Assembly (NCBI GenBank): GCA_022041995.1
Contig: CP074381.1
Coordinates: 1,116,001 to 1,180,000, forward strand
DNA: 64,000 nucleotides
DNA from: Cupriavidus necator
GTDB taxonomy: Bacteria > Pseudomonadota > Gammaproteobacteria > Burkholderiales > Burkholderiaceae
Reading direction: 5' to 3'
Part shown: piece after piece, positions 1-10,606 of the stretch
How positions within the stretch are numbered: position 1 is the first letter of the stretch
How the letters are laid out: the number at the start of each line of letters is the position of its first letter
The notes under the pieces: generated by a model
Databases searched by the model: none
What the model was told of the DNA's origin: nothing
What the model saw: only the letters and a program-made list of their open reading frames with translations
Program-made: the position numbers and the translations under genes

Positions 1-453
1 CAGATGCGCCGCGCCGGTCCCGACGCCAGCCACCCGTTTGCGGTCGACATGGAATTCGCCGCGCGCCCGGACGGGCTGGAGCCGCTGAAGGCGCTATACA
101 AGCTGCCGTTCTCGCGCCGCGACGTGATCCAGCTCGATCCGGGGCTGGTCTACACCGCACTGAAGAACAACCAGGTCGAGCTGGGCCTGGTCTATGCCAC
201 CGACGGCCGCGTCAAGGGTTTCGACCTGGTGCTGCTGGAAGACGACCTGCATTTCTTCCCGCCTTACAACGCCGTGCCGGTGGTGCGCAAGCCGGTGCTG
301 GACCAGCACCCGGAGCTGGCGGGCCTGCTCAACGCGCTGGCGGCCAAGCTCGACAACGAGAGCATGACCGACATGAACTACAAGGTGGACATCGGCCAGC
401 AGCCGGTGGACAAGGTCGCGGAGGACTTCCTGCGCAGCCACGGACTGATCTGA
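1..453 (+). CDS. Osmoprotectant (glycine betaine/choline) ABC transporter substrate-binding protein, C-terminal part
   Basis: The gene enters from the left edge, so only about 150 C-terminal residues are visible and the true start lies outside the window. The fragment resembles the C-terminal lobe of OpuCC/OsmX/YehZ-type periplasmic binding proteins (PF04069): a segment reading DPGLVYTALKNNQVELGLVY, then a stretch around FFPPYNAVPVVRK, then a helical end. These proteins deliver glycine betaine, choline or related osmolytes to the inner-membrane permease. The stop is 10 bases before the permease gene and a permease and a CBS-domain ATPase follow, so this is one transport operon. The exact substrate cannot be told from sequence. 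Confidence 0.87.
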   Translation, partial: QMRRAGPDASHPFAVDMEFAARPDGLEPLKALYKLPFSRRDVIQLDPGLVYTALKNNQVELGLVYATDGRVKGFDLVLLEDDLHFFPPYNAVPVVRKPVLDQHPELAGLLNALAAKLDNESMTDMNYKVDIGQQPVDKVAEDFLRSHGLI

Positions 454-463
454 GGAGGGCCGC

Positions 464-1110
464 ATGGACTTGTTCTCTTACCTGCAGCACAGCTGGCCCA
501 CGCTGCTGAAGATGACCGGCGAGCACCTGGCGCTGGTGGGCTCGGCCGTGGGGCTGGCGATCCTGATCGGGGTGCCGCTGGGCATCGTGATCACGCGCTT
601 CCGGGCGCTGGCCACGCCGCTGCTGGCGCTGGCCACGATCGTGCTGACGTTGCCGTCGATCGCGCTGTTCGGGCTGATGATCCCGGTCTTTGCGCGCTTC
701 GGCCATGCGCTGGGCTACGTGCCCGCGGTGACGGCGGTGTTCCTCTACTCGCTGCTGCCGATCATGCGCAACACCTACACCGCGCTGGCCAATGTCGACC
801 CCGGCATCCAGGAAGCGGGCCGCGGCATCGGCATGACCACCTGGCAACGGATGCGGCTGGTGGACCTGCCGCTGGCGGTGCCGGTGATCCTTGGCGGGGT
901 GCGTACCGCCGTGGTGATGAATATCGGGGTTGCCACCATTGCCGCCATCATCGGCGCGGGTGGCCTTGGGGTGCTGATCCTGCAGGCGATCAGCCAGAGC
1001 AACATGAGCAAGCTGGCCGTGGGCGCGGTCCTGGTCAGCCTGCTCGCCATCGTGGCGGACGCCTTCCTGCAGTGGCTGCAGCGGGCGCTGACGCCAAAAG
1101 GAATCCGGCT

Positions 1111-1114
<4 letters not shown>
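464..1114 (+). CDS. Osmoprotectant ABC transporter permease (OpuCB/YehW/YehY type)
   Basis: A 216-residue inner-membrane permease with five to six hydrophobic segments. The binding-protein-dependent transport (EAA) loop lies at about residues 120-145 and reads GRGIGMTTWQRMRLVDLPLA. The ATG at 464 follows a strong GAGGAGG ribosome site at 452-458. The length matches single-domain OpuCB/YehW-like permeases. The stop overlaps the ATPase start by 4 bases (ATGA at 1111-1114), which points to translational coupling. OpuC-type systems often have two permease genes; only one is seen here, so the second may lie upstream of the window or the permease may work as a homodimer. Confidence 0.9.
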
Positions 1115-2280
<1,166 letters not shown>

Positions 2281-2328
2281 GGACCGCACCAGGCTGCAGC
2301 AGGGCGGCGTCCGCGCTATGCTAGGTGC

Positions 2329-2703
2329 ATGCTCCGCTATTGCCGCTCGCCCCTGTGCCTGGTCGTCGAAACCCGCTGGCTGGTCCCGCGCGGGTTTGAC
2401 GGCTTCACGCCCGGTCCGCTGATCCTGCTGCGCCCCGGCGCCAGCCAGGCGCTGATCGAGCATGAGAAGGTGCATGTGCGCCAGTTCTGGCGCAGCTGGG
2501 GCCTGATGGGCGTGCTTTACCTGGCCAGCCGGCGCTGGCGCCTGCGCTATGAAGTGGAGGCGTACCGCGTGCAGCTGCGGCATAGCCCGCCGGGCGCGGC
2601 GCACGGCCTGGCGCGCGTGCTGTCGTGTAAGTACCGGCTTAAGATTTCAGAAGCCGAGGCGTACCGCCTGCTGACGCAAGACCTGCACGGCGATGCCGAA
2701 TGA
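2329..2703 (+). CDS. Small protein with an HExxH-like motif, unknown function
   Basis: A 124-residue protein of unknown function. Its most telling feature is an IEHEKVHVRQFW segment near residue 45, which matches the HExxH zinc-binding pattern of zincin metallopeptidases. It is followed by a hydrophobic stretch (LMGVLYLASRRW) and a conserved-looking E-AYR segment (YEVEAYRVQLR) that could carry a third zinc ligand. It is far shorter than known M48 or M56 peptidases, so proteolysis is only a possibility. The ATG at 2329 has a weak ribosome site (TAGGTG). The gene ends at a bidirectional terminator shared with tRNA-Ser. It is monocistronic as far as can be seen. Confidence 0.7.
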   Translation: MLRYCRSPLCLVVETRWLVPRGFDGFTPGPLILLRPGASQALIEHEKVHVRQFWRSWGLMGVLYLASRRWRLRYEVEAYRVQLRHSPPGAAHGLARVLSCKYRLKISEAEAYRLLTQDLHGDAE

Positions 2704-2738
2704 AAACGGCCCGCACCAGTCACTGGCGCGGGCCGTTT
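2704..2738. terminator. Bidirectional terminator between the HExxH gene and tRNA-Ser
   Basis: A near-perfect inverted repeat, 17 bp per arm with one mismatch and a very short loop, flanked by A-rich bases on the left and TTT on the right. It sits right after the stop codon of the forward gene and just past the 3' end of the reverse-strand tRNA, so it can stop transcription from both sides. Confidence 0.75.
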
Positions 2739-2746
2739 GCTTTGTC

Positions 2747-2836
2747 TGGCGGAAGCGGTGAGATTCGAACTCACGGATGGGTCACCCCATCGGCAGTTTT
2801 CAAGACTGCTGCCTTAAACCACTCGGCCACGCTTCC
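2747..2836 (-). tRNA. tRNA-Ser (anticodon TGA)
   Basis: A 90-nucleotide class II tRNA on the reverse strand. The acceptor stem GGAAGCG pairs with CGCTTCC and is followed by discriminator G and an encoded CCA at 2747-2749. The anticodon loop CTTGAAA gives TGA (serine, UCN codons). It has the long variable arm expected for tRNA-Ser and the T-loop TTCGAAT. Confidence 0.97.
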
Positions 2837-2850
2837 TGGAAAGTGCGGGC

Positions 2851-2856
2851 ATTGTA
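2851..2856 (-). promoter_or_regulatory. Probable -10 element of the tRNA-Ser promoter
   Basis: On the reverse strand the sequence TACAAT lies about 15 bases upstream of the mature tRNA-Ser 5' end, a good -10 hexamer at the right distance for a short leader. No clear -35 hexamer is visible at 17 bp. Confidence 0.45.
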
Positions 2857-3124
2857 GCGCGAAAGGGCATGGGCCCCGCGCGCTGCCGCCTGCAGACCTG
2901 ACGGTCAGGCCGCGCATTATACAAGGCTCGCGTGGATCGATGGTGGTCTTGTGTTGTGGCACGCAAGCGCGCGTAAACTTCCTGCCACATCCACTGCCGC
3001 GGATGTCAGCGTCTGTCTGACATTACGGAACCTTCACATGCCGGCATCGCTCATATTGTCGGGCCGGATGGCGCGGTGTGTACCGCATCCCCGGCTTTTG
3101 CCTGGCAACAGAGGAGAACTCAAA

Positions 3125-3622
3125 ATGCGAATCCATAGCAAGAAATGGCTGATTATTCCGGTGGCCGCAGCGGCTGTGCTGGCCGGTTGTGCCGCGCCGT
3201 ATGACAGCGGCTACAACACCGGCTATAACGCCCCGCCTCCGGGGTACCAGACTCCCAACACCTCGCAAGCCCCGGCTGGCACGGTGTACTACGGCCGTGT
3301 GGAATCGATTGAACCGATCACCAACACGCAAAACAGCTCGGGCCTGCTTGGCACCGTGATCGGCGGTGCGGCCGGCGGCCTGCTGGGCCACCAGATCGGC
3401 GGCGGGCGCGGGCAGACCGCGGCGACCATCGGCGGGGCCGTGGTCGGCGCCGTGGCCGGCAACCAGATCGAGAAGCGCGCGGGCAGCAATACGCAGACCG
3501 TGTACCGCGTCAACGTGCGCCTGGATGATGGCCGCATGGCCACGGTGACCCAGTCAAGCCTGGGCAACCTGCAGGTGGGCATGCGGGCGCGCGTGGCCAA
3601 CGACATGGCAACGCCGTACTGA
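3125..3622 (+). CDS. Glycine-zipper 2TM outer-membrane lipoprotein (SlyB/PcP family)
   Basis: A 165-residue lipoprotein. A signal peptide ends in the lipobox LAGC with the lipidated cysteine at residue 22. A Tyr/Pro/Gly-rich spacer follows, then a glycine-zipper two-helix segment at about residues 78-120 (GLLGTVIGGAAGGLLG... then GAVVGAVAGNQIE) and a beta-rich C-terminus with YRVNVRLDDGR. This matches the Rick_17kDa_Anti/SlyB family, thought to help outer-membrane integrity. The reading frame is open further upstream, but the ATG at 3125 follows GAGGAGAA and gives a proper lipoprotein signal. A strong terminator follows, so the gene stands alone. Confidence 0.88.
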   Translation: MRIHSKKWLIIPVAAAAVLAGCAAPYDSGYNTGYNAPPPGYQTPNTSQAPAGTVYYGRVESIEPITNTQNSSGLLGTVIGGAAGGLLGHQIGGGRGQTAATIGGAVVGAVAGNQIEKRAGSNTQTVYRVNVRLDDGRMATVTQSSLGNLQVGMRARVANDMATPY

Positions 3623-3654
3623 TAGGCCAGCCTGACGTTTGCCAGCATGTAAAG

Positions 3655-3682
3655 GGGCCACGCGATGCGTGGCCCTTTTTTT
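3655..3682 (+). terminator. Rho-independent terminator of the glycine-zipper lipoprotein gene
   Basis: A 9-bp GC-rich stem (GGGCCACGC / GCGTGGCCC) with a 3-base loop, followed by seven T residues, 32 bases after the stop codon. Confidence 0.9.
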
Positions 3683-3702
3683 GTGCCGGTGCACGGCGGC
3701 GC

Positions 3703-4935
3703 TCAGTCCTTCAGGAACATCTCCTGCAGGTCGTTGAGGAAGCGCCGGCCCAGCTCGGTGGGGCGGATGGTGGTCAGGTCCGCTTCCAGCAGCCCTTTCT
3801 TTTCCGCTTCGGCCAGCTGCTTGCTGATGGTATGCAGCGGCAGCCCGGTGTAGTCGTGGAAGCTCGATGCCGGCACGCCGCCGGTCAGGCGCAGGGCGTT
3901 GAGCATGAACTCGAACGGCAGCTCGTCGGCGCCGACATCGCGCGCTTCCTGCACGGCATTGCCGGCCAGCGCCCGCTCCATGTAGGTGGCCGGATGCTTG
4001 TGCCGCATCTGGCGCAGTATCCGATGCGGGAACGAGAGCTTGCCGTGCGCGCCGGCGCCGATGCCGAGGTAGTCGCCGAAGCGCCAGTAGTTCAGGTTGT
4101 GGCGCGCCTCGCGATGCGGCTTGGCATACGCCGAAGTTTCGTAGTGCCGGTAGCCGGCCTCGGCCGTGCGCGCTTCAATCCAGTCCTGCATCTCGTACGC
4201 GCTGTCGTCGTCCGGCAGCGCGGGCGGGAACCTGGCGAACAGCGTGTTGGGCTCCAGCGTCAGGTGGTACAGCGACAGGTGCGTGGTGCCGTATGACAGC
4301 GCGGCTTCCACATCCTGCCGGCATTCGTCCAGCGTCTGGCCGGGCAGGGCGTACATCAGGTCCAGGTTGATGTTGTCGAAGCTGGCCTGGGCGATGTCGA
4401 TCGCCTTGCGCGCTTCGGCACCGCCGTGGATGCGGCCGAGCGCCTGCAGGTGCCGGTCGTTGAAGCTCTGGATGCCGATTGACAGCCGGTTGATGCCGCT
4501 GGCGCGGTAGCTGGCGAACTTGTCGGCCTCGAAGGTGCCGGGGTTGGCCTCCATCGTGATCTCGGCGTCGGCATCCAGCGGCAGCAGCGCGCGGATATCC
4601 GACAGCAGCCGGTCCATGCCTGCTGCCGACAGCAGGCTGGGCGTGCCGCCGCCGATAAAGACCGTATGCACCGGGCGGCCCCAGACCAGCGGCAGCGATT
4701 GCTCCAGGTCCGCGCGCAGCGCGTCCAGGTAGATGTCTTCCGGGATCTCGTGGTTGTCGGCGCCGGGTGCGGCGTGCGAGTTGAAATCGCAATACGGGCA
4801 CTTGCGCACGCACCAGGGGATATGCACGTACAGCGACAGCGGCGGCGAGCCGGGCAGGCTGATCTGCCCGGGCTTGAGCCAGAGCTGCTTGCTGTCCATG
4901 GGCACGGACGCGGAGGCCGGTACGATCGGGATCAT
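3703..4935 (-). CDS. hemW: Radical SAM heme chaperone HemW
   Basis: A 410-residue protein of the HemW/coproporphyrinogen-oxidase-like radical SAM family. The iron-sulfur cluster cysteines are C42, C46 and C49 in IPWCVRKCPYCDF, the pattern that separates HemW from the true oxidase HemN. FIGGGTPSLL near residue 90 is the usual SAM-binding glycine segment. HemW is known as a heme-binding protein that delivers heme rather than oxidising coproporphyrinogen, so older HemN labels should be avoided. The start at 4935 overlaps the rdgB stop by 4 bases (ATGA). It is the last gene of the rph-rdgB-hemW operon, an order common in beta-proteobacteria. Confidence 0.95.
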   Translation of the reverse strand: MIPIVPASASVPMDSKQLWLKPGQISLPGSPPLSLYVHIPWCVRKCPYCDFNSHAAPGADNHEIPEDIYLDALRADLEQSLPLVWGRPVHTVFIGGGTPSLLSAAGMDRLLSDIRALLPLDADAEITMEANPGTFEADKFASYRASGINRLSIGIQSFNDRHLQALGRIHGGAEARKAIDIAQASFDNINLDLMYALPGQTLDECRQDVEAALSYGTTHLSLYHLTLEPNTLFARFPPALPDDDSAYEMQDWIEARTAEAGYRHYETSAYAKPHREARHNLNYWRFGDYLGIGAGAHGKLSFPHRILRQMRHKHPATYMERALAGNAVQEARDVGADELPFEFMLNALRLTGGVPASSFHDYTGLPLHTISKQLAEAEKKGLLEADLTTIRPTELGRRFLNDLQEMFLKD

Positions 4936-5558
4936 CGGGTGGTGGCTTTAGTGGCTTCGGCGGCCTCGGCCTGCAGCCGTGCCACCAGCGCGCGCAGCGC
5001 CTGCGCCCGGTGGCTGACCGTGTTCTTCTCTTCGGGCGACAGTTCGGCGGCGGTCTTGCCCAGGCCCGGCAGCAGGAAGTGCGGGTCGTAGCCAAAGCCG
5101 CCCGCGCCGCGCGGCGCGTCGACGACCTCGCCGTGCCAGAGGCCTTCGGCAATGATCGGGCAGGGGTCTTCGGCGTGGCGCACGAACACCAGCACGCAGT
5201 AGTAGTGCGCGTGGCGGTTCAGCTTGCCGGCCAGTTGCGAGACCAGGTGCGCATTGTTGGCGGCATCCGACCTGGCCTGCCCGGCCATCTGCGCATAGCG
5301 CGCGGAATAGACGCCGGGCGCGCCGTCCAGCGCCTGCACGCAGATGCCGGAGTCGTCCGCCAGCGCGGGCAGCCCGGCCAGCCGGCTGGCGTGGCGGGCC
5401 TTGGCCAGCGCGTTCTCGACGAAGGTGGCAAAGGGCTCTTCGGCCTCAGGAATGCCCAGTTCGCCCTGGGGCACCACGTCAAAGCCGAGCGGGGCCAGCA
5501 GCGCGCCGAATTCGAGCAGCTTGCCGGCGTTGTTGGAAGCCAGTACCAGCCGTTGCAT
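4932..5558 (-). CDS. rdgB: XTP/dITP diphosphatase (non-canonical purine NTP pyrophosphatase)
   Basis: A 208-residue Ham1/RdgB-family enzyme. It hydrolyses dITP, XTP and ITP to the monophosphate and pyrophosphate, which keeps deaminated purines out of DNA and RNA. The N-terminal SNNAGKLLEF (about residues 8-17) is the family substrate motif, and LADDSGICVQALDGAPGVYS near residue 68 is the active-site segment with the metal-binding acids. The length is normal. The stop is fused to the hemW start, and rph lies 15 bases upstream, so all three are probably cotranscribed. Confidence 0.95.
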   Translation of the reverse strand: MQRLVLASNNAGKLLEFGALLAPLGFDVVPQGELGIPEAEEPFATFVENALAKARHASRLAGLPALADDSGICVQALDGAPGVYSARYAQMAGQARSDAANNAHLVSQLAGKLNRHAHYYCVLVFVRHAEDPCPIIAEGLWHGEVVDAPRGAGGFGYDPHFLLPGLGKTAAELSPEEKNTVSHRAQALRALVARLQAEAAEATKATTR

Positions 5559-5573
5559 CGCGGACCCCGCTTC

Positions 5574-6293
5574 TCAGGCCAGGCCGAGCGCTTCGCGCTG
5601 GTGCTGCACCAGGCGGGCGATGCCGGCTTCGGCCAGGCGCGTCATGGCGTCCAGGTCGGCGCGGCTGAAGGGCGCGCCTTCGGCGGTGCCCTGCACCTCG
5701 ACAAAGCCGCCGCTGCCGGTCATGACCACGTTCATGTCGGTGTCGCAGCTGCTGTCCTCGGCGTAGTCCAGGTCCAGCACCGGCACGCCGTCGACCATGC
5801 CGACCGAGACCGCGGCAACATGGTCGCGGATCGGGCTGGCGGCGATCAGGCCGTCGCGCAGCATGGTCGAAACCGCGTCATGAGCGGCGACGAAGGCGCC
5901 GGTGATGGCCGCGGTGCGGGTGCCGCCGTCGGCCTGCAGCACGTCGCAGTCCAGGTGGATGGTGTATTCGCCCAGCGCCGCCAGGTCGAACACCGAGCGC
6001 ATGGCGCGGCCGATCAGGCGCTGGATTTCCTGGGTGCGGCCGGTCTGCTTGCCGCGCGCGGCTTCGCGGTCCGAGCGGGTGTGCGTGGCGCGCGGCAGCA
6101 TGCCGTATTCAGCCGTGACCCAGCCTTCGCCGCTACCCTTCTTGTGCGGCGGCACCTTGGCCAGCACGCTGGCCGTGCATAGCACCTTGGTATCGCCAAA
6201 GGCACACAGGACAGAGCCTTCGGCATGGCGGGTGTAGTGGCGGGTAAGGCTGATGGAACGCAGCGCATCGGCTGCGCGGCCGCTGGGTCGCAT
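5574..6293 (-). CDS. rph: Ribonuclease PH
   Basis: A 239-residue phosphorolytic 3'-5' exoribonuclease that trims the 3' ends of tRNA precursors, using phosphate and releasing nucleoside diphosphates. The N-terminus [12 protein letters not shown], the [14 protein letters not shown] segment and the later [14 protein letters not shown] segment are characteristic of RNase PH, and the length is the family norm. It is the first gene of the rph-rdgB-hemW operon. The phosphatase gene upstream on the same strand is separated by about 95 bases. Confidence 0.96.
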   Translation of the reverse strand: MRPSGRAADALRSISLTRHYTRHAEGSVLCAFGDTKVLCTASVLAKVPPHKKGSGEGWVTAEYGMLPRATHTRSDREAARGKQTGRTQEIQRLIGRAMRSVFDLAALGEYTIHLDCDVLQADGGTRTAAITGAFVAAHDAVSTMLRDGLIAASPIRDHVAAVSVGMVDGVPVLDLDYAEDSSCDTDMNVVMTGSGGFVEVQGTAEGAPFSRADLDAMTRLAEAGIARLVQHQREALGLA

Positions 6294-6388
6294 GGGATGG
6301 TTTGTCCGAATCGGGGAGAGACCGTGATTCTAACGCCGCCAGCCCTTGTGCGCTTCTCACCCGGTCCCGGCGTGCGCGGGGACGGGCA

Positions 6389-7302
6389 TTACCGCATCAG
6401 GTTGCTGGTCTTGTCGATGGCGGCACGGATCTCGGCGATCGAGCGCTCGATCTCCTCTTCTGACAGCAGGTCGCTGTCAGAGCCGGTGCGCTCCAGGATC
6501 GAGGTGGTGAAGGCGTTCAGCGGCAGGGTGTCGGTCATGACCGAATCCTGTCCCGCCGCGTTGCTGTCCAGTTCCCACATCATGGCGATGCCGGTGGTGT
6601 TATCGGCACCTTCGCCGGCGTTCTGCAGCGCCTGCTCGATCAGCGCCGGCACCGCCTGCACCACCGACAGGCGCGACAGCTTGTCCACCAGCGCGGGCTC
6701 TTCCAGCGCGCCCCACAGGCCGTCGGAGCAGAGCAGGGCCACGTCGCCCGGCTCCAGCCGCACCGGGCCGCCCAGGTCGATCAGCGGCAGGTTGGGCGAG
6801 CCCAGGCAGTTGTAGAGCTTGTTGCGTTCCGGGTGGTTGGCCACGTGCATCGGCAGCACGCGCTCCTGCTGCAGCAGGTTCTCGATCTTGGAGTGGTCGC
6901 GCGTGCGCGTCAGCAGCCGGCCCTTGCGCAGCAGGTAATAGCGCGAGTCGCCGGCATGGGCCCAGTAGATCTGGCCCTGCTGCACCAGGCAGCACACCAC
7001 CGTGGTGCGCGGCACGTCCGCCATCTGGTTGGCTTCGGCATAGCGGTGGATCTCGCGGTGGGCCAGCATGATGGTGTCCTGCAGGAACTCGGCCGGGTTG
7101 CGCACCGTGGGCCGCGCCTGCACCTGGAACTGGCGCGCCAGCGTCTGCAGCGCCTGCTGCGCGGCGACTTCGCCGTGCGCATGGCCGCCAGGCCGTCGGC
7201 CAGCACCATCAGCAGCGCGTCGCGCGTGAAGCAATAGCCCATGCGGTCCTGGTTGACGCGGCGGCCGCCTTTCCTGCTTTCCTGGTAGACAGAGAATCGC
7301 AT
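6389..7302 (-). CDS. PP2C-family serine/threonine protein phosphatase (apparent -1 frameshift near 7187)
   Basis: Two overlapping reading frames together make one PP2C phosphatase of about 304 residues. The first gives MRFSVYQESRKGGRRVNQDR to LADGL. The second continues with GGHAHGEVAAQQAL and holds HAGDSRYYLL, CSDGLWG and a DNTTG end, the metal-binding motifs of PPM enzymes. One base is missing in the CCGCC run at about 7184-7190, just where DGLGGH should be read, so the gene is either mis-sequenced or inactivated. It sits 56 bases downstream of a Ser/Thr kinase gene on the same strand, which suggests an opposing kinase/phosphatase pair. Confidence 0.85.
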
Positions 7303-7358
7303 GTTGGCTTTCAGGGAATTCAGTGGACTGGCCGCAACCGGGGCGCCAGATTTGTGAT

Positions 7359-8404
7359 TCAGTCGATGCCTGCGCCGGGGATGGATTCGTCACGCCGGCG
7401 CAGCAGGGTCAGGAAGCGCGAGGTTACCGCGGGCCGCTCCGCCGGCGCCAGGGCCGGGGCTTGCGTCTGCGGCGCCAGCGCCTGCTCGCCCAGGGCGTTG
7501 GTCTGCTCGCGCAACTCCTTTTGCAGCCGGAACACGCTCTGCGGGCGCTCGGCCGGCGTCAGCCGCAGGCACCATTCGACCAGGTCCACCAGCCCGTTGG
7601 TGTAGCTGTTGCGCAGCCGCGTCAGGGCTTCGCCCATGCGGTCTTCCTTTTCGCGCTGGTTGGCTTCCTGCGGCGGCATGCCGGCCATGCAGGCATAGAG
7701 CGTGGCGCCCAGGCTGTAGACATCGGTCCACGGGCCCAGGTCGGAATGCTTGCCATAGAGCTCGGGCGCGGCAAAGCCGGGGGTGTACATCGGCTGGAAG
7801 CGGGCCGCTTCCATCGTCAGGGTCTGCCGCGCGGCGCCAAAATCCAGCAGGATCGGGGATTCGTCCTCGCGCAGGTAGATGTTGCCGGGCTTGATGTCCA
7901 GGTGCAGCAGCTTGTGGATATGGACCTCGCGCAGGCCGCTCATCAGGTCGTGGAAGACCTTGCGCATGAAATGCTCGCGCAGCACCTTGGGCCGCCTTGC
8001 TGCCGGGCGGCCAGCACGTGCTCCTGCAGCGTCTTGCCCAGCTCGTAGTTCATCACCATATAGACGGTGGAATTCTCGCGAAAGAAATTCACTACGCGCA
8101 CTACGCTGGGATGGGAGATGCGGGCCAGCGAGCGGCCCTCTTCAAAGAAGTATTTCAGGCCCAGCCGGAACGCGGCGGCGTTTTCCTCGGGCACCACGGG
8201 GATGAGTTCGCCCGGGTTGCGCCGCGCCAGCGACGCCGGCAGGTATTCCTTGATGGCAACCGGTGCGCCGGTATCGTCCGTGGCCAGGTAGACGAAACTG
8301 AACCCCCCGCTGGCCAACTTCTTTACAATACGATAGTTGGACAACAGCGTGCCGACGGGCAGCGGTGCACTCTTCGGTTGTGTCGTGCCCTTTAGCTCTG
8401 TCAT
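7359..8404 (-). CDS. Hanks-type serine/threonine protein kinase (apparent -1 frameshift near 7990)
   Basis: Two frames join into one soluble kinase of about 348 residues. The first carries the glycine loop ASGGFSFVYLA and the ATP-anchoring lysine in VAIKEYLP. After the break near 7985-7995 the second carries the catalytic loop LLHLDIKPGNI and the DFG motif ILLDFGAAR, then the activation and substrate region (YTPGFAAPELYG). The expected joined reading is GGPKVLREHF, which needs one extra base. HLD replaces the common HRD. No transmembrane helix or extracellular sensor is seen. It pairs with the PP2C phosphatase downstream. Confidence 0.85.
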
Positions 8405-8594
8405 GGGAATAGGGACCTGATTTGCCTCCGGATTGTCCGGGCTAATCGGTCACTTGTAAAGAACACAAATAAGGGCATTGTTGCCCTCCTTTCAACGTAT
8501 TGAGAGCGTCCCCGGGCTCCCGTGCGGGGCGCTCGAGGCGGGCGTGCGCGGGCCGCCAGGAGCCCGGGGCCGCCGCCATTCACGAGAACATCCA

Positions 8595-9530
8595 ATGATC
8601 CACAGCATGACAGGCTATGGCCTGGCGACGCGCCAGGCGCCATTGACCAACGCGCAAGGCGAGCCCAGCGGGCGCTCCGCGTCCGTTTCGGTGGAATTCC
8701 GCACTGTCAATTCGCGTTTCCTCGACCTGTTGTTCCGGGCCCCGGAAGAGTGCCGCGCCTTCGAGCCGGCCCTGCGCGAGATGCTGATGGCCGAGCTGTC
8801 GCGCGGCAAGCTCGAGTGCCGCATCAACCTGCAGCGCACCGACGCCGGCGGCGCCACCCTGGCCCTCAACGAAGGGCTGCTGGCGCAGATCCGCGCGCTG
8901 GAAACCACCGTCGCCGCCACCTTCGCCAGCGCCGGAACCCTGCGCATGGGCGAGATCCTGCGCTGGCCGGGCGTGCTGGTCGAGCCGGAACTGTCGCAGG
9001 AAGCACTGCGCGAGGCGGTGCTGGGCGCCGCGCGCGAGGCGCTGGACCAGCTGCTGGAAGCCCGCCGCCGCGAAGGCGACGCGCTCAAGGCGACGCTGGT
9101 GGAGCGCATCGACGCCATGCTGGCGATCGTCGAGCGCCTGACGCCGACCATCCCGCAGCTGATCGCCCATCACCAGGACAAGCTGACCGAGCGCCTGCAG
9201 GAGGCCTTCAACCTGGCCGCGCCCACCGGCATGCCGTCGATGAGCCGCGACGAGATCGCCGAGCGCATCCGCCAGGAAGCCACCGTCTACGGCATCCGCA
9301 TCGACATCGCCGAAGAGCTGTCGCGGCTGCAGGCGCACCTGAATGAAACCCGTCATATCCTGAAGAAGGGCGGCCAGGCCGGCAAGCGCCTGGATTTCAT
9401 GATGCAGGAGCTCAACCGCGAGGCCAACACGCTTGGCTCCAAGGCCGCCGCCAAGGAACTGGCCGACGCCTCGATGGAGCTCAAGCTGCTGATCGAGCAG
9501 ATGCGCGAGCAGGTCCAGAATCTCGAATAA
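8595..9530 (+). CDS. YicC/YloC-family endoribonuclease
   Basis: A 311-residue protein that begins MIHSMTGYG, the hallmark of the YicC/YloC family, and ends with the DUF1732 part (ELLKLLIEQ-type helix preceded by [11 protein letters not shown]). E. coli YicC is known to cleave small RNAs such as RyhB, and the family shows manganese-dependent RNase activity. An in-frame start exists upstream at 8478, but the 39 extra residues do not match the family, so the ATG at 8595 is used. Gmk, rpoZ and spoT follow on the same strand; yicC-gmk linkage is widespread in bacteria. Confidence 0.93.
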   Translation: MIHSMTGYGLATRQAPLTNAQGEPSGRSASVSVEFRTVNSRFLDLLFRAPEECRAFEPALREMLMAELSRGKLECRINLQRTDAGGATLALNEGLLAQIRALETTVAATFASAGTLRMGEILRWPGVLVEPELSQEALREAVLGAAREALDQLLEARRREGDALKATLVERIDAMLAIVERLTPTIPQLIAHHQDKLTERLQEAFNLAAPTGMPSMSRDEIAERIRQEATVYGIRIDIAEELSRLQAHLNETRHILKKGGQAGKRLDFMMQELNREANTLGSKAAAKELADASMELKLLIEQMREQVQNLE

Positions 9531-9561
9531 AGACAGCCCCAGGAATCACCGAAGAATCATC

Positions 9562-10224
9562 ATGAGCCCAACGTCTCAATCTGCGCCTCACACGGCCATC
9601 GATACCGTCTACCCCGGCAACCTCTTCATGGTGGTGGCGCCGTCCGGAGCCGGCAAATCGACGCTGGTCAACGCGCTGCTGGCGCAGGACCCGGCCATCC
9701 GCCTGTCGATCTCGCACACCACGCGCGCACCGCGCCCGGGCGAGCAGGACGGGCGCGAATACCACTTTGTCACGGTCGACGCGTTCCGCGCTGCGCGCGA
9801 CCGCGGCGACTTCCTGGAATGGGCCGAGGTCCATGGCAACTACTACGCGACCTCGCGCGTGTGGATCGAGCAGCAGATGGCGCAGGGCAACGACGTGCTG
9901 CTCGAGATCGACTGGCAGGGCGCGCAACAGGTGCACCAGCGCTTTTCCAACGCGATGGAGATCTTCATCCTGCCGCCGTCGCTGACCGCGCTGGAAGATC
10001 GCCTCAAAAAGCGCGGCCAGGACGAGCCCAATGTGATCGTGCGCCGGCTGCTGGCGGCGGGCAGTGAAATGGCCCACGCGTCGGAGTCGGACTACGTCAT
10101 CATCAACGAGGTCTTCGACGATGCTTTGGAGCAGCTGCGCAATGTGATCAGCGCCACGCGGCTGCGGTTTTCCTCGCAGAAAGCGCGGCATACGGAGCTG
10201 TTTATCGAGCTGGGCATCCACTGA
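9562..10224 (+). CDS. gmk: Guanylate kinase
   Basis: A 220-residue enzyme that phosphorylates GMP to GDP with ATP. The P-loop APSGAGKST is at residues 26-34, followed by [19 protein letters not shown], the GMP-binding segment with its conserved arginine and tyrosine. The first 15-20 residues form a short extension compared with the E. coli enzyme. It lies 31 bases after yicC and about 100 before rpoZ. The gmk-rpoZ-spoT order ties GTP supply, RNA polymerase and ppGpp metabolism together and is conserved in proteobacteria. Confidence 0.97.
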   Translation: MSPTSQSAPHTAIDTVYPGNLFMVVAPSGAGKSTLVNALLAQDPAIRLSISHTTRAPRPGEQDGREYHFVTVDAFRAARDRGDFLEWAEVHGNYYATSRVWIEQQMAQGNDVLLEIDWQGAQQVHQRFSNAMEIFILPPSLTALEDRLKKRGQDEPNVIVRRLLAAGSEMAHASESDYVIINEVFDDALEQLRNVISATRLRFSSQKARHTELFIELGIH

Positions 10225-10329
10225 GCCGATGCATGCCGATGACAGCCGCGCGGGGCGCCGCCGGCGTTTTCCGCCGCGTGCTGTAAAATAGCAACCCAAC
10301 GTAAGGTTTTGTCCCAAGGTGGATTTGAT

Positions 10330-10533
10330 ATGGCGCGTATTACCGTCGAAGATTGTCTGAAACACATTCCGAATCGTTTCGAGCTCGCGCTGGCGGCCAC
10401 GTATCGTGCCCGTCAGCTGGTGCAGGGCCACACGCCCAAAGTCGAAGCAAAGGACAAGCCGACCGTGGTGGCACTGCGCGAGATCGCGTCGGGCCAGGTC
10501 GGCATCGAGATGCTGAAGAAGGTCCCGACCTGA
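10330..10533 (+). CDS. rpoZ: RNA polymerase omega subunit
   Basis: A 67-residue omega subunit, which helps fold beta-prime and assemble RNA polymerase and forms part of a ppGpp site. The sequence [10 protein letters not shown], then [16 protein letters not shown], is the conserved omega core. The reading frame opens at 10309, but the ATG at 10330 gives the standard N-terminus and 67-residue length of related species. The core MAR-TVEDC includes residues that contact ppGpp in E. coli. It is followed after about 70 bases by spoT. Confidence 0.97.
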
Positions 10534-10606
10534 TTGGTCAGGCGGCCCATGGCTTATCCTCGCATCGTGCCAGCACGTATCCAGCCGGATTCCAGGGGCC
10601 GCCGCC

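Noticed and set aside
8472..8487. AGGGCA-TTGT-TGCCCT palindrome between the kinase gene and yicC
   Set aside because: A 6-bp hairpin without T-run or known operator match could be chance.
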